NCBI GenBank assembly: GCA_964609775.1
Contig: CAZSSJ010000005.1
Location: 1 to 50,137, forward strand
Reading direction: 5' to 3'
Length of the DNA: 50,137 nt
Origin: CAZNUP01 sp964609775
GTDB lineage: Bacteria > Patescibacteriota > Microgenomatia > JAMCZE01
The notes under the pieces are model-generated. The model saw only the letters and a program-made list of their open reading frames with translations, did not search any database and was not told the DNA's origin. Shown here piece after piece: positions 23,366 to 31,596 of this stretch (its first letter is position 1; every line of letters begins with the position of its first letter). A program made the translations under genes and the position numbers.

Positions 23366-25612
23366 TTAAATATCAACTAAATCTTTTTCCACTCTTTTAA
23401 GCAGAACGGCATTAGTTGCTACAATAATTGATGAGAGAGACATGAGAAGAGCTGAGACCTCAGGCCGCAGAGTGATTCCAAATCGAGGATAGAGGATCCC
23501 GGCAGCGACGGGAATTGCCAAAAGATTATAGATTGACGCCCAAAAGAGATTTTGTTTCATTTTGGTAACGGTGGCTTTAGAAAGTCTAATTACCCTCAAA
23601 ATATCCAAGGGATCAGATTTCATCAAAACGACTTTAGCCGTTTCAATGGCCACATCGGTTCCGGCTCCAATGGCGATGCCAATGTCCGCTCGAGCCAAAG
23701 CGGGGGCATCGTTAACTCCATCGCCAACCATGGCCACAAATTTCCCCTCATCTTGCAGTTTCTTGACATACTTTTCCTTGTCTTCCGGCAGAACTTCGGC
23801 AAAGACTCGATCAATCGCCAGTTTTTTGCCAATCATTTCGGCCGTCTTTTGATTGTCTCCTGTAATCATTGCCACCTCTAATCCAAGTGCTTTCAACTTA
23901 TCAATAGTAGTTTTAGCCGTATTCTTAACTGGATCTAATGCCCCAGCCACTCCCGCAACCTTGCCATTAATTGCTAGCACCATAATTGTTTTCCCGTCCG
24001 TTAGTAGTCGGTCAATAGCTTTTTGAATAGAGGACAGATCGACTTTATTGTCCTCCATTAACTTTACAGTACCTACTAATATTTGCTTGCCTTCCACCGC
24101 GGCGGAAACGCCATGCCCGGCCAGGTTCTTAAAGCTCTCAACCCTTGCGGGGACAACAATTTTTCGTCGCCTTGCTTCCTCAAGAACTGCTTTACTTAAT
24201 GGGTGGCTGGATTTTGCTTCAGCGGCAGCATCGAGACGAAGCACTTCCTCCACTGAAAATCCTTTAGCTGGAACTACATCAGTAATTTTGGGTTTGCCTT
24301 CTGTCAGGGTCCCGGTCTTGTCAAGAACAACAGCCTGAATTTTAGAAACTTGTTCCAGCGTAGGGGCATCTTTTATCAAGATATTATGTTTTGCTCCCAA
24401 ACCGGTACCCACTGCCACAGCGGTTGGGGTGGCCAGGCCCAAAGCGTCCGGGCAAGCAATAACCACTGTCGAGATGGCAAAGGTTAAAGCAAACATTAAC
24501 GGTTGCCCGGCAATAAGAAACCAGAAGGCAAAAGTGAGAAGTCCTCCACCGACGGCCACAATAACCAGGTATTTTGCAAATCGGTCAGCTATCTTTTGCC
24601 CAGGAGCTTTCGAATTTTGGGCAATTTCCACCATTTTGACGATTTGAGCAAGAGCAGTGTCTTCACCCACTTTAGTGGCTTTAAATTGGACCGAGCCAGT
24701 TTGGTTAATTGTTCCACCGATGACTTTGTCCCCCATAACTTTAGAAACCGGTAGCGACTCGCCAGTGACCAGGGCTTCGTCAATTGATGTCTCTCCGGAA
24801 GTGGTTTCTCCATCGACGGGAACTTTATCTCCTGGCTTAAGTATGAGTATGTCTCCCAACCTGACGTCCGACGTGGGGACGAGTATTTCCTGATTATTTC
24901 TCAGCACTCTTGCTTGTGGCGGGACCAGATTAAAAAGTGCTTGCAAAGCATCAGTTGTCCCTCGTCTTGATTTCATCTCCATCCAGTGGCCAAAAAGAAC
25001 AAAAGTAATCAGCATCGCCGCCGCTTCGTAATAGGAATCCACGCTTCCGAGTAGGGTCAGGCCAATGCTAAAACCATAAGCGGCAGTAATCCCCACCGCG
25101 ATTAAAACCGCCATATTAAGCGTTTTTGCCTGGAGGGCTTTATACGTCGAATAGAGAAAAATCCAGCCAGAGTAGAAAAAGACCGGTGTTGTTAAGAGAA
25201 ATAGCAGCCAAGGCACAGGAATTGGTGAGGGTAGGGAAATCTTTAGAAATTCGGTGGCCACTGGCGAGTAGAAAATTATTGGAATAGAAAGGGCCAGGGC
25301 AAAGAAGAATTTATTTCGGATGTCTTCTTCCATCAGTCCTGCCATTTCCCGGCCAGCCAGTCCGGTGTGCTCCATCCCCATGCTCATCGTCATGCTCATC
25401 TTAAACTTCTCCCAAAAACCCCAGCCAATGCCTTCGCTTCGGCCGGCAGGCATTTCTGAAACCGCCTTCATCTTGCGCTCCTCATATCCTCCGTGTTCTT
25501 TACTGTGAACTGTCAACTGTGAACTCTCAACCAATTTCATCCCACATTTGGGGCAAGTGCCGGGCTTGTCCGACTGAATTTCCGGATGCATGGGGCAGGT
25601 ATATATTTTCAC
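23366..25612 (-). CDS. P1B-type metal ATPase with N-terminal heavy-metal domain and CPD motif
   Basis: A 748-residue P-type ATPase. The N-terminus YTCPMHPEI...GTCPKCGMKLV is a heavy-metal-binding (HMBD) domain, followed by a Met-rich stretch (MSMTMSMGM). The pump has TGES, DKTGTLTEGKP (Asp near 429), HPLSKAV and GDGVNDAPALA. The transmembrane metal motif reads ACPDALGLATP (about residue 386), so Asp replaces the second Cys of CPC. Copper or silver is the likely substrate from context, yet the site is not standard and the metal is uncertain. GTG start, 6 nt after a TAGAAT -10 (25619-25624). The gene sits 50 nt upstream of no other start but is followed by the fusion gene across the 50-nt gap on its upstream side. 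Confidence 0.92.
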   Translation of the reverse strand: MKIYTCPMHPEIQSDKPGTCPKCGMKLVESSQLTVHSKEHGGYEERKMKAVSEMPAGRSEGIGWGFWEKFKMSMTMSMGMEHTGLAGREMAGLMEEDIRNKFFFALALSIPIIFYSPVATEFLKISLPSPIPVPWLLFLLTTPVFFYSGWIFLYSTYKALQAKTLNMAVLIAVGITAAYGFSIGLTLLGSVDSYYEAAAMLITFVLFGHWMEMKSRRGTTDALQALFNLVPPQARVLRNNQEILVPTSDVRLGDILILKPGDKVPVDGETTSGETSIDEALVTGESLPVSKVMGDKVIGGTINQTGSVQFKATKVGEDTALAQIVKMVEIAQNSKAPGQKIADRFAKYLVIVAVGGGLLTFAFWFLIAGQPLMFALTFAISTVVIACPDALGLATPTAVAVGTGLGAKHNILIKDAPTLEQVSKIQAVVLDKTGTLTEGKPKITDVVPAKGFSVEEVLRLDAAAEAKSSHPLSKAVLEEARRRKIVVPARVESFKNLAGHGVSAAVEGKQILVGTVKLMEDNKVDLSSIQKAIDRLLTDGKTIMVLAINGKVAGVAGALDPVKNTAKTTIDKLKALGLEVAMITGDNQKTAEMIGKKLAIDRVFAEVLPEDKEKYVKKLQDEGKFVAMVGDGVNDAPALARADIGIAIGAGTDVAIETAKVVLMKSDPLDILRVIRLSKATVTKMKQNLFWASIYNLLAIPVAAGILYPRFGITLRPEVSALLMSLSSIIVATNAVLLKRVEKDLVDI

Positions 25613-25679
25613 AATTCCATTCTACTGCAGATTTATGAGGATTTTGTTAAGAGGGAGTGTAAGGTTTAGATGAAGAATT

Positions 25680-25841
25680 TTAATGTTTATGTCCGCCACT
25701 CTTCACCATCCAGAAGTGCATTAACGGACAAAGGAGAACAACTCCAAATAAAAAGACCGATCCGACAGGAATTTTGAACACAAAGATTGCCGCTAATGCA
25801 CTAGCGATAAGCGCCAGGCATAATCCAATCGTTTTAGTCAT
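25680..25841 (-). CDS. DUF2933-like small membrane protein
   Basis: A 53-residue protein from ATG 25841 to TAA 25680-25682. Two hydrophobic helices (about 5-20 and 25-41) are followed by LLCPLMHFWMVKSGGHKH. The CPLMH segment and the Gly/His-rich end are the hallmark of DUF2933-type proteins found with copper and heavy-metal ATPases. The His, Met and Cys residues could bind metal (inference). It lies between the histidine kinase and the CPD-type ATPase. Confidence 0.75.
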   Translation of the reverse strand: MTKTIGLCLALIASALAAIFVFKIPVGSVFLFGVVLLCPLMHFWMVKSGGHKH

Positions 25842-25887
25842 GGCCAGATGATAGCACCAGTTACATTAAGAAATTATGAAATTGAAG

Positions 25888-27288
25888 TTAAGAAGTTTTA
25901 AGGGGGAGCCTGATCACGACCGTCGTACCTTTCCCAATCTCACTGTCAATGGAGATGCTCCCCCCGTGCGCAGAAACAATTGCTTGGGCAATAGCGAGTC
26001 CCAGCCCTGATCCGAGAACTTTCTCTGTCTTAGACCCACGATAGAACCTATCAAACACTCTTGGTAATTCATCGGAAGATATGCCGGCCCCAGTGTCGAC
26101 AATTGTAAGGAGAGCAAAATCTTTCAATCTCCCCAGACTGACCTCTACTTTCCCTTTAGCTGGAGTATATTTGACTGCATTATCAATGACGTTAAGAATT
26201 GCCCGAAAGAGTTTGTCCCGTTTGCCAAAGATAACTATATTCGCCTCGACTTTCCCCATCACTTTTATTTTTTTACCCCCGGCCATTTTAGAGGCTAGGT
26301 CTTTTAGTTCGAGAACCAGGTCCGAAAGGTTGAAAGTCTCTTTTATCTTTTTTGATTGATCGGCGGCGGACCAAGCCAGATCAAGAACGTTGGTCAGAGT
26401 CCCGGACAGCCGGTCAATGTCCACAAGCATCTCCATCAGAACATTTTTATACTCCTCTTTTGATCGGTCTTTTGAAGTGGCAATCTCCACACTGCTTCGG
26501 ATTGTTGCAAGCGGAGTCTTAAGTTCATGGGCCACATCACCAATGAACTGCCTTTCCCGCTCAAATGCCGAATGCAAACGCTGCAACAGATCGTTAAAAG
26601 TCGTTGCCAATTCGGAAATTTCATCGCCCGTTTTTGGAACCTCTACTTGTTGGTTTAGATCCTGACTGGAAACTTGTTTTAATCTTGATGAAATGTCAGA
26701 AATAGGTTGCATCGCTTTTCGGGCAAGAAGATAGCTGCCAATAATCGTGGGGACAAAAAACAGAAGATAGACAATGACAAGAAGGATAAGAAGTGTATTT
26801 AGAGAGCGGTATATTGCTTCAACCGGGTCACCCATAAAAACGAGACCGAAAGTGTTGCCATTTTTAATGGCGGGAAACACTCCAATCCTAAGAAGGCTCG
26901 TCCCCACAGTTCTCTCGACAAAAGTTGGTTTAATGATTCCTGTCGATTTTTCAACCAGATCGGCAATTACCGGATTGTCATTTGCGCCCGCCTGGGAAGA
27001 AGCCACTATTTCTCCGGAAGAATCGGTGATAATGACCAGCATCCCCGGCATTTCCGAAAACTGCTGAGCAAGGACCCCTTGATTAAAAACGTTAAACATC
27101 ATCGTGGACTGACTTGCGGTAATAATGCTCACAATTGCTTGTCCGTGGGAGGTGATTCTATTATCGGTGTGAGAGAGAAGCGTTTGCTTGGTGATCACAT
27201 AAAAGGCAGCAAAAATAATGGCCGTACTTATGAAGAATGCTAAGGAATACCAAAGGGTGAGTCGGAAGCGGATGCTGCGAATATTCAT
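25888..27288 (-). CDS. Sensor histidine kinase of the copper cluster
   Basis: A 466-residue membrane kinase: helix at about residues 13-32, an extracytoplasmic sensor domain to about 170, a second helix, HAMP (about 180-240; TGDEISELATTFN), HisKA with DVAHELKTPLATIR (His near 250), and an ATPase domain with NVIDNAVKYT, DTGAGISSDEL and GSGLGLAIAQ. The periplasmic-type loop is where metal would be sensed. I chose the ATG at 27288; an in-frame TTG at 27324 adds 12 residues. It is 70 nt downstream of the response-regulator stop, and the pair resembles CusS/CopS-type systems. Confidence 0.9.
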   Translation of the reverse strand: MNIRSIRFRLTLWYSLAFFISTAIIFAAFYVITKQTLLSHTDNRITSHGQAIVSIITASQSTMMFNVFNQGVLAQQFSEMPGMLVIITDSSGEIVASSQAGANDNPVIADLVEKSTGIIKPTFVERTVGTSLLRIGVFPAIKNGNTFGLVFMGDPVEAIYRSLNTLLILLVIVYLLFFVPTIIGSYLLARKAMQPISDISSRLKQVSSQDLNQQVEVPKTGDEISELATTFNDLLQRLHSAFERERQFIGDVAHELKTPLATIRSSVEIATSKDRSKEEYKNVLMEMLVDIDRLSGTLTNVLDLAWSAADQSKKIKETFNLSDLVLELKDLASKMAGGKKIKVMGKVEANIVIFGKRDKLFRAILNVIDNAVKYTPAKGKVEVSLGRLKDFALLTIVDTGAGISSDELPRVFDRFYRGSKTEKVLGSGLGLAIAQAIVSAHGGSISIDSEIGKGTTVVIRLPLKTS

Positions 27289-27358
27289 AATTCTTAGGCC
27301 CACAGCGCCCAGCGAGGACCGCAAGGTTCGTGCGCGAGTTTTGCGAGCAGCACGGTTC

Positions 27359-28030
27359 TTATTCTACCCCAATTCGATACCCAACCCCATGAAGAGTTGT
27401 TAGTAGTTTTACTTTCGACGCTTTATCAATTTTCCTCCGAAGAGTGGCAATAAAGACGTCAACAACATTACTCATGCCTTCGAAATTATAGTCCCAAACA
27501 TGTTCAATGATCATCGTCCGAGTGACCACTTCGTTTTTGTGGTGCATCAAAAACTCCAGAACAGAAAACTCCTTAGGAGTAAGTAAAATATTCTTTCCCC
27601 CGCGAGTAACCGTGTGTTTAATAGGATCAAGTTCTAAGTCCGCTAGTGTTAGTGCTGTCAAGTGTTGGTTATGGCTGCGCCGGAGAAGCGCCTGGATTCT
27701 TGAACGAAGTTCCAAAAAGGAGAACGGTTTTTTAAGGTAGTCATCAGCCCCGTTGTCCAGACCAAGAGCCACATCTTCATCTTCAGTCTTGGCTGTGAGC
27801 ATCAAAATCGGAGTTCTGATATTTCTCTTACGTAAATTTTTGCACACTTCTACCCCACCCCGTTTTGGGAGCATGATGTCCAAAATAATGAGATCATAAT
27901 CTTCCGATTCGGCCAGATATTCCCCCTCTTCGCCGTCAAAGGCTTGATCAACGGCAAATCCTTGTTCCATCAAGCCTTTCTTTATATTGCCAGAGAGGCG
28001 TTTCTCGTCCTCAACCAGAAGTAGTCTCAT
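27359..28030 (-). CDS. OmpR/PhoB-family response regulator
   Basis: A 223-residue regulator. The receiver starts MRLLLVEDE and has the phospho-acceptor in LIILDIMLPKRGG (Asp near 51) and a conserved Lys in KPFSFLEL. A winged-helix DNA-binding domain follows (TPKEFSVLEFLMHH, then VFIATLRRKIDK and GVGYRIG). A longer in-frame reading to 28423 exists, but the ATG at 28030 begins exactly at the receiver and is 13 nt after the upstream stop, so I take it as the start. By position it should control the copper genes in response to the adjacent kinase. Confidence 0.93.
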   Translation of the reverse strand: MRLLLVEDEKRLSGNIKKGLMEQGFAVDQAFDGEEGEYLAESEDYDLIILDIMLPKRGGVEVCKNLRKRNIRTPILMLTAKTEDEDVALGLDNGADDYLKKPFSFLELRSRIQALLRRSHNQHLTALTLADLELDPIKHTVTRGGKNILLTPKEFSVLEFLMHHKNEVVTRTMIIEHVWDYNFEGMSNVVDVFIATLRRKIDKASKVKLLTTLHGVGYRIGVE

Positions 28031-28043
28031 GGGGCATATTTTA

Positions 28044-28991
28044 CTATACTCCGCATCCTCCGCCCTGTTTCGGCGGCTCTTGAACGATGCCTCGGTCCAC
28101 CAGCCACCTCTTAGCTTTCTGCCAGCCGGAAGCGGACGAGTAGTCTTTAGAAAGAAGGATTCTTGGATCAATCTGATCAAAACTCTGACCTTCTTTATTT
28201 TTGAAATAAACGGCCAGGTCATAGTAATTGCCTGGAAACCAATAAGCATTGAAATATTTCGCGGCATTAAACATTTCGTCCTGACTGGCACCACTCCCGG
28301 CCAGAAGTTCCAGAACGCCCAATAGGGCCATACCGTGATTGCAATCAGGGAAAGCAGTGGAGTTGTTGCAGCAAGGACGAAAGATCTTTGAAGCCACTGC
28401 CTCAACCAAACCTTCCTGCCCAACAGTTAAGGGAATTAAACTGCTTTTTGAGTAATAATTCATGGCCTCGCCGATCCCAAGAGTCCATCCACCGGTCGAG
28501 GCAAAATTTCCCAGATCTTTTTCGCCGCCATATTCGACCATTTCCCCCGAGGTCAAGATTTTAGAATTATTGGCAAGCCCCACCGCCCAGAAGAAATTGA
28601 GGAGAAAATACGAATTGTCACGCGTGATTTTGATTTTTCTAGTTGAACCTTTAGTAAGTATTTCTTCTTGTTCGTCTGTCAATGGTTGTCCGGAACGCTC
28701 AAACACCGCACGAAACTTTTCCAAATCAATTACGCCTGATTTCACCATTTTCGGGCCAAGATCCTCGTAGGAAACCTCAATCTCAAATCCTTTTTGAGGA
28801 TTTATCTCATTAAAAATATCATCACCAGACTTTTCAGAGTTGGTAACAACTTTGCTTGATGCGGCAATTTGCGCAACTTGGTCATTTTTTTGAAATGGCA
28901 ACTTAATATCAATTTTTGATAATACAAAAACTATCAGAAATAGATTAATTCCAAGACTTATAAATAAGATTGGGAGAGGTCGATTAATCAT
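28044..28991 (-). CDS. Membrane-anchored Cys-rich protein of the copper cluster, unknown family
   Basis: A 315-residue protein with an N-terminal transmembrane helix (about residues 7-25) and an extracytoplasmic domain. A helical centre is followed by RPCCNNSTAFPDCNHGMAL, with three clustered cysteines and a histidine, and the protein ends GGGCGV. Cys/His content suggests metal or disulfide chemistry, though I recognise no family. It overlaps the CcdA-like gene by 8 nt and is 13 nt from the response regulator, so it is part of the operon. Linkage to the thiol transporter makes it a candidate partner or substrate of CcdA (inference). Confidence 0.7.
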   Translation of the reverse strand: MINRPLPILFISLGINLFLIVFVLSKIDIKLPFQKNDQVAQIAASSKVVTNSEKSGDDIFNEINPQKGFEIEVSYEDLGPKMVKSGVIDLEKFRAVFERSGQPLTDEQEEILTKGSTRKIKITRDNSYFLLNFFWAVGLANNSKILTSGEMVEYGGEKDLGNFASTGGWTLGIGEAMNYYSKSSLIPLTVGQEGLVEAVASKIFRPCCNNSTAFPDCNHGMALLGVLELLAGSGASQDEMFNAAKYFNAYWFPGNYYDLAVYFKNKEGQSFDQIDPRILLSKDYSSASGWQKAKRWLVDRGIVQEPPKQGGGCGV

Positions 28992-29820
28992 GCCTGGCAG
29001 TCCTTAATAGTTTGTAAAAGATAAGGATAAGCACCATGAATACTCCTAGGTCTAGAATTGGATTTTGGAAATATTTGGCGATATTAAAAACAGTCATCCT
29101 AATTGTTTGACTATATGGTTCCATCTGGTTCATTTGAATTTTTCCCAGATAGTTAAAAACGGCAATCAACACGCCGGTGATGAGAAAAATGACTGCGCCC
29201 AGCCACTTAAAAATGGTGTAAATCTTCTGGCGATTCGGCCCACCGATTTTGGCCGTCGCTTTTTCATAGAACATCGACATGACAAAAAGCGGCATGACGA
29301 TTCCGGTGACATAGGCAAGCGACACTATCAAGGCTTGAAAAAGAGTTGGCGAAAGTGATGTCAGGGTGATTGCCGCAAACAGAACTGGAGCGCAACACGC
29401 TGAAGTAAGTCCGGACATTAAACCAAGTCCAAACACTGATAACGCATTGATATTTGTACTTTCTGTTGCCGACACATGGAAAAACTGAGGAATGTGGAAA
29501 ACAGGTTTGATGGTCATAATTCCCATCAAAATCATGATTGCTGCTCCAAGGTAGTAGATAGGGGTGTGGTAGGAGTCTAAGAAAAAAATTGCGAATCTAA
29601 AACCAAGGGCAATCGGAATTAGGATAAAGGCCAGTCCAAGGGCAAAAAGAAGCGTGTAGAACATAATTTTTGGCCGGTTGCCGTTTCCGCCCGTGGACCT
29701 AAAAATTGTCCCCAGATATGACGGGAAAAGAAAAGTGATGCAACATGGAGCAAAAAGGGCCAAAACTCCAGCTAGAAATGAGGCAGTGAGGGAAACACCA
29801 AACAGAAAATTCGTATCCAT
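28984..29820 (-). CDS. CcdA/DsbD-like thiol-disulfide transporter
   Basis: A 278-residue membrane protein with about six or seven helices. The two active-site-type cysteine segments are LALFAPCCITFLFP (helix 1) and GLTSACCAPVLFAAI (helix 4), matching the CcdA plan of two half-domains that carry reducing equivalents across the membrane; here each Pro-Cys site reads with a second Cys adjacent. It should reduce disulfides outside the membrane, keeping copper-binding cysteines usable. It follows the DUF1573 gene by 3 nt and overlaps the next gene by 8 nt. Confidence 0.88.
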   Translation of the reverse strand: MDTNFLFGVSLTASFLAGVLALFAPCCITFLFPSYLGTIFRSTGGNGNRPKIMFYTLLFALGLAFILIPIALGFRFAIFFLDSYHTPIYYLGAAIMILMGIMTIKPVFHIPQFFHVSATESTNINALSVFGLGLMSGLTSACCAPVLFAAITLTSLSPTLFQALIVSLAYVTGIVMPLFVMSMFYEKATAKIGGPNRQKIYTIFKWLGAVIFLITGVLIAVFNYLGKIQMNQMEPYSQTIRMTVFNIAKYFQNPILDLGVFMVLILIFYKLLRTARHD

Positions 29821-29823
29821 AAT

Positions 29824-30327
29824 TCACCTAACATTTGCTTTAATGGCAAAAACTAATTTTTCTTTTTGCGGATCGTTGGTCGTTAAATAAACTTCTCTTT
29901 CAACTGAACCGTAGACCGGCATGGTTGCCGGGCGATAGATCAGTCGAACCATGGCAGTGGAGTTGGGAGCAATTTCCGTGACGTAACCGCTTTGGGAATG
30001 CATGCCGAATTCTTTGCTCGTCGTTCCGTCATAAATTATTTGTCCGGTGGTGCAGCCACAGCTCGAATTAACATTCAAAATCTGCAACGGCTTGGTGCCG
30101 GTGTTTTTTAAAGCAAAATCTTTTTGCTTAACGTCAGATACTTTGATTTCTCCAAAATCGAAAAACGCCTCTTTGATTTCCGCCATAGGCTTATCATTGC
30201 TGGCCGTGGTGTAAGACGCTACTTGTGGTTCCGACCTCTGCCCGGCCGTTAACAGAAGAGAGGCCCCAACGACCAAGAGAATGAAGACGGTAAGACTAAT
30301 GACAATCGATTTTGCGGACACAGCCAA
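29824..30327 (-). CDS. DUF1573 exported protein
   Basis: A 167-residue protein with an N-terminal helix (about 7-27) and a DUF1573 beta-sandwich: FDFGEIKVSDVKQKDFALKN, LQILNVNSSCGCTTG (the conserved SCGCT motif), and VYLTTNDPQKEKLVF. Function of the family is unknown; the paired Cys may be redox active or bind metal. It probably starts at TTG 30327, or at GTG 30321, where TAAGAT lies 6 nt upstream. It opens the copper operon and precedes ccdA. Confidence 0.85.
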   Translation of the reverse strand: MAVSAKSIVISLTVFILLVVGASLLLTAGQRSEPQVASYTTASNDKPMAEIKEAFFDFGEIKVSDVKQKDFALKNTGTKPLQILNVNSSCGCTTGQIIYDGTTSKEFGMHSQSGYVTEIAPNSTAMVRLIYRPATMPVYGSVEREVYLTTNDPQKEKLVFAIKANVR

Positions 30328-30345
30328 ATCTTACTCTCGAAAAGA

Positions 30346-30465
30346 TTAAGGACTCATGAAGACTCTCGTAGCAGGTTCGGAGTTTCTGTCGCCGCTAAAA
30401 AGCCCGAACCCTTCAATACGACTCAGGGCAAGCGTCCCACCGGGGTCATTAAATTCGAGGTTCAT
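30346..30465 (-). CDS. Possible 39-residue ORF overlapping REP-like repeats
   Basis: ATG 30465 to TAA 30346-30348 encodes 39 residues with a balanced composition (starting MNLEFNDPGGTLALSRIEG). The start lies in a REP-like sequence, and no Shine-Dalgarno or promoter is clear. Repeats of this kind often contain open frames by chance, so expression is doubtful. Confidence 0.25.
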   Translation of the reverse strand: MNLEFNDPGGTLALSRIEGFGLFSGDRNSEPATRVFMSP

Positions 30466-30490
30466 CCTGAGCCTGCCGAAGGACTAAAAA
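30408..30490. repeat. REP-like intergenic repeats
   Basis: Two stretches resemble the common dispersed repeat forms: CCCTTCAATACGACTCAGGG (30410-30429) and GTTCATCCTGAGCCTGCCGA (30460-30479), each containing imperfect inverted repeats. They lie upstream of the copper operon, before tRNA-Asn. The remainder of 30490-30704 has no gene I can see. Confidence 0.55.
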
Positions 30491-30704
30491 AGTTGAGCTC
30501 CGGGCAATGCCGTGTCCTGCTGAAGTTTTAACGAAAGGGGGGACGACGTTCGGATTTTTTATATGTTGAAGGACTGAACAACTCTCTCGCCATCAGGTTT
30601 CTCTATAACGACCATATACTAGTTATTATTCTTATTCCTATGATCTAAGGCTACGCTTAAGACGGAATTTGGATTGGCGCCATGTCAATACTATAGGACC
30701 TAAG

Positions 30705-30776
30705 CTCCGGCGGCAGGATTTGGACCTGCGACCTCGTCCTTAACAGGGACTCGCTCTACCGCTGAGCTACACCGGA
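30705..30776 (-). tRNA. tRNA-Asn(GTT)
   Basis: Seventy-two bases fold as a tRNA: acceptor TCCGGTG/CGCCGGA with discriminator G, D-arm GCTC-AGCGGTA-GAGC, anticodon loop CTGTTAA with GTT, five-base variable loop, and T-arm GCAGG-TCCAAAT-CCTGC. The first anticodon-stem pair is an A-G mismatch and position 55 is C instead of T. CCA is not encoded. Confidence 0.88.
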
Positions 30777-30819
30777 ATCAGCCTAATTTTATCACGCTTA
30801 GAGGTTGAATTCTAGGACT

Positions 30820-31596
30820 TCAACGCAAGAAGACAAGCCAGAAGAGAAGTGCTACCACAATCCGGTAAATCCCAAACCCGACAAACGTATGCTTCTGAAC
30901 AAACTCGATGAAATATTTGACTGCTAAAAGGGCAGAAAAAAATGCCCCCACAAATCCAATCGTCAGTAACAGATACTCATCTATCGAAAACGCCCACCTG
31001 CTTTTCAAAAGATCCAATCCCGTGGCTGCGGCCATCGTTGGCACCGCCAGAAGAAAGGAAAATTCCGCGGCTGATTTTCGGTCCATCCCCAGAAACATTC
31101 CAGTGATAATCGTTGCTGCTGACCGTGACACCCCCGGAATCATTGACACCGATTGCCCCAGCCCAATCAAAAATGATTGTTTATAGGAAAGTTTTGCAAA
31201 ATCCTTGACCCGCTCTTTGGATTTAAAGTATTTTTCAATTGCGACTAACAAAATACCGCCAACAAACAGACTAACAACCACCACCCAGGAGTTTCCCAGC
31301 AAAGAACTTTTAACGATTTTATACAGAATCAGTCCGAGGATGGCCGTTGGGATAAAGGCCGTAATAATTTTTTTCCATCCCTCAAAATCTTTTACCAGCC
31401 GTTGCCGGTATAGAAAAACCACCGCCAGAATCGCCCCAAACTGAATGACAATTTCAAAACTTTTGACAAATTCCGTTTGGGCAACATCAAGTATTTGACT
31501 CGCTAATATAAGATGACCTGTCGAGGAAATGGGAAGAAATTCTGTTATGCCTTCAACCAGAGAGAGTAGTAACGCTTGAAAAATTGTCACGGCCAT
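30820..31596 (-). CDS. uppP: Undecaprenyl-diphosphatase UppP (BacA family)
   Basis: A 258-residue integral membrane phosphatase. The N-terminal EGITEFLPISSTGHLILAS holds the EFLPISSTGH catalytic motif, and QSVSMIPGVSRSAATIITG is the second conserved motif (PGVSRSGAT-type, with Ala replacing Gly). It recycles undecaprenyl diphosphate, the lipid carrier for peptidoglycan, and its loss affects bacitracin sensitivity. The start ATG overlaps the stop of the 49-residue protein by 10 nt, so it is coupled to rpoD through that gene. Confidence 0.95.
   Translation of the reverse strand: MAVTIFQALLLSLVEGITEFLPISSTGHLILASQILDVAQTEFVKSFEIVIQFGAILAVVFLYRQRLVKDFEGWKKIITAFIPTAILGLILYKIVKSSLLGNSWVVVVSLFVGGILLVAIEKYFKSKERVKDFAKLSYKQSFLIGLGQSVSMIPGVSRSAATIITGMFLGMDRKSAAEFSFLLAVPTMAAATGLDLLKSRWAFSIDEYLLLTIGFVGAFFSALLAVKYFIEFVQKHTFVGFGIYRIVVALLFWLVFLR

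Noticed and set aside
27289..27358. GC-rich gap between the response regulator and kinase, with GCGAG-TTTT-GCGAG
   Set aside because: The unit is a direct repeat and not a hairpin, and I see no terminator or promoter; it may be REP debris but I cannot support it.
28031..28423. N-terminal extension of the response regulator
   Set aside because: It overlaps the upstream gene (28044-28991) in another frame; the receiver domain starts at 28030 with its own ATG.
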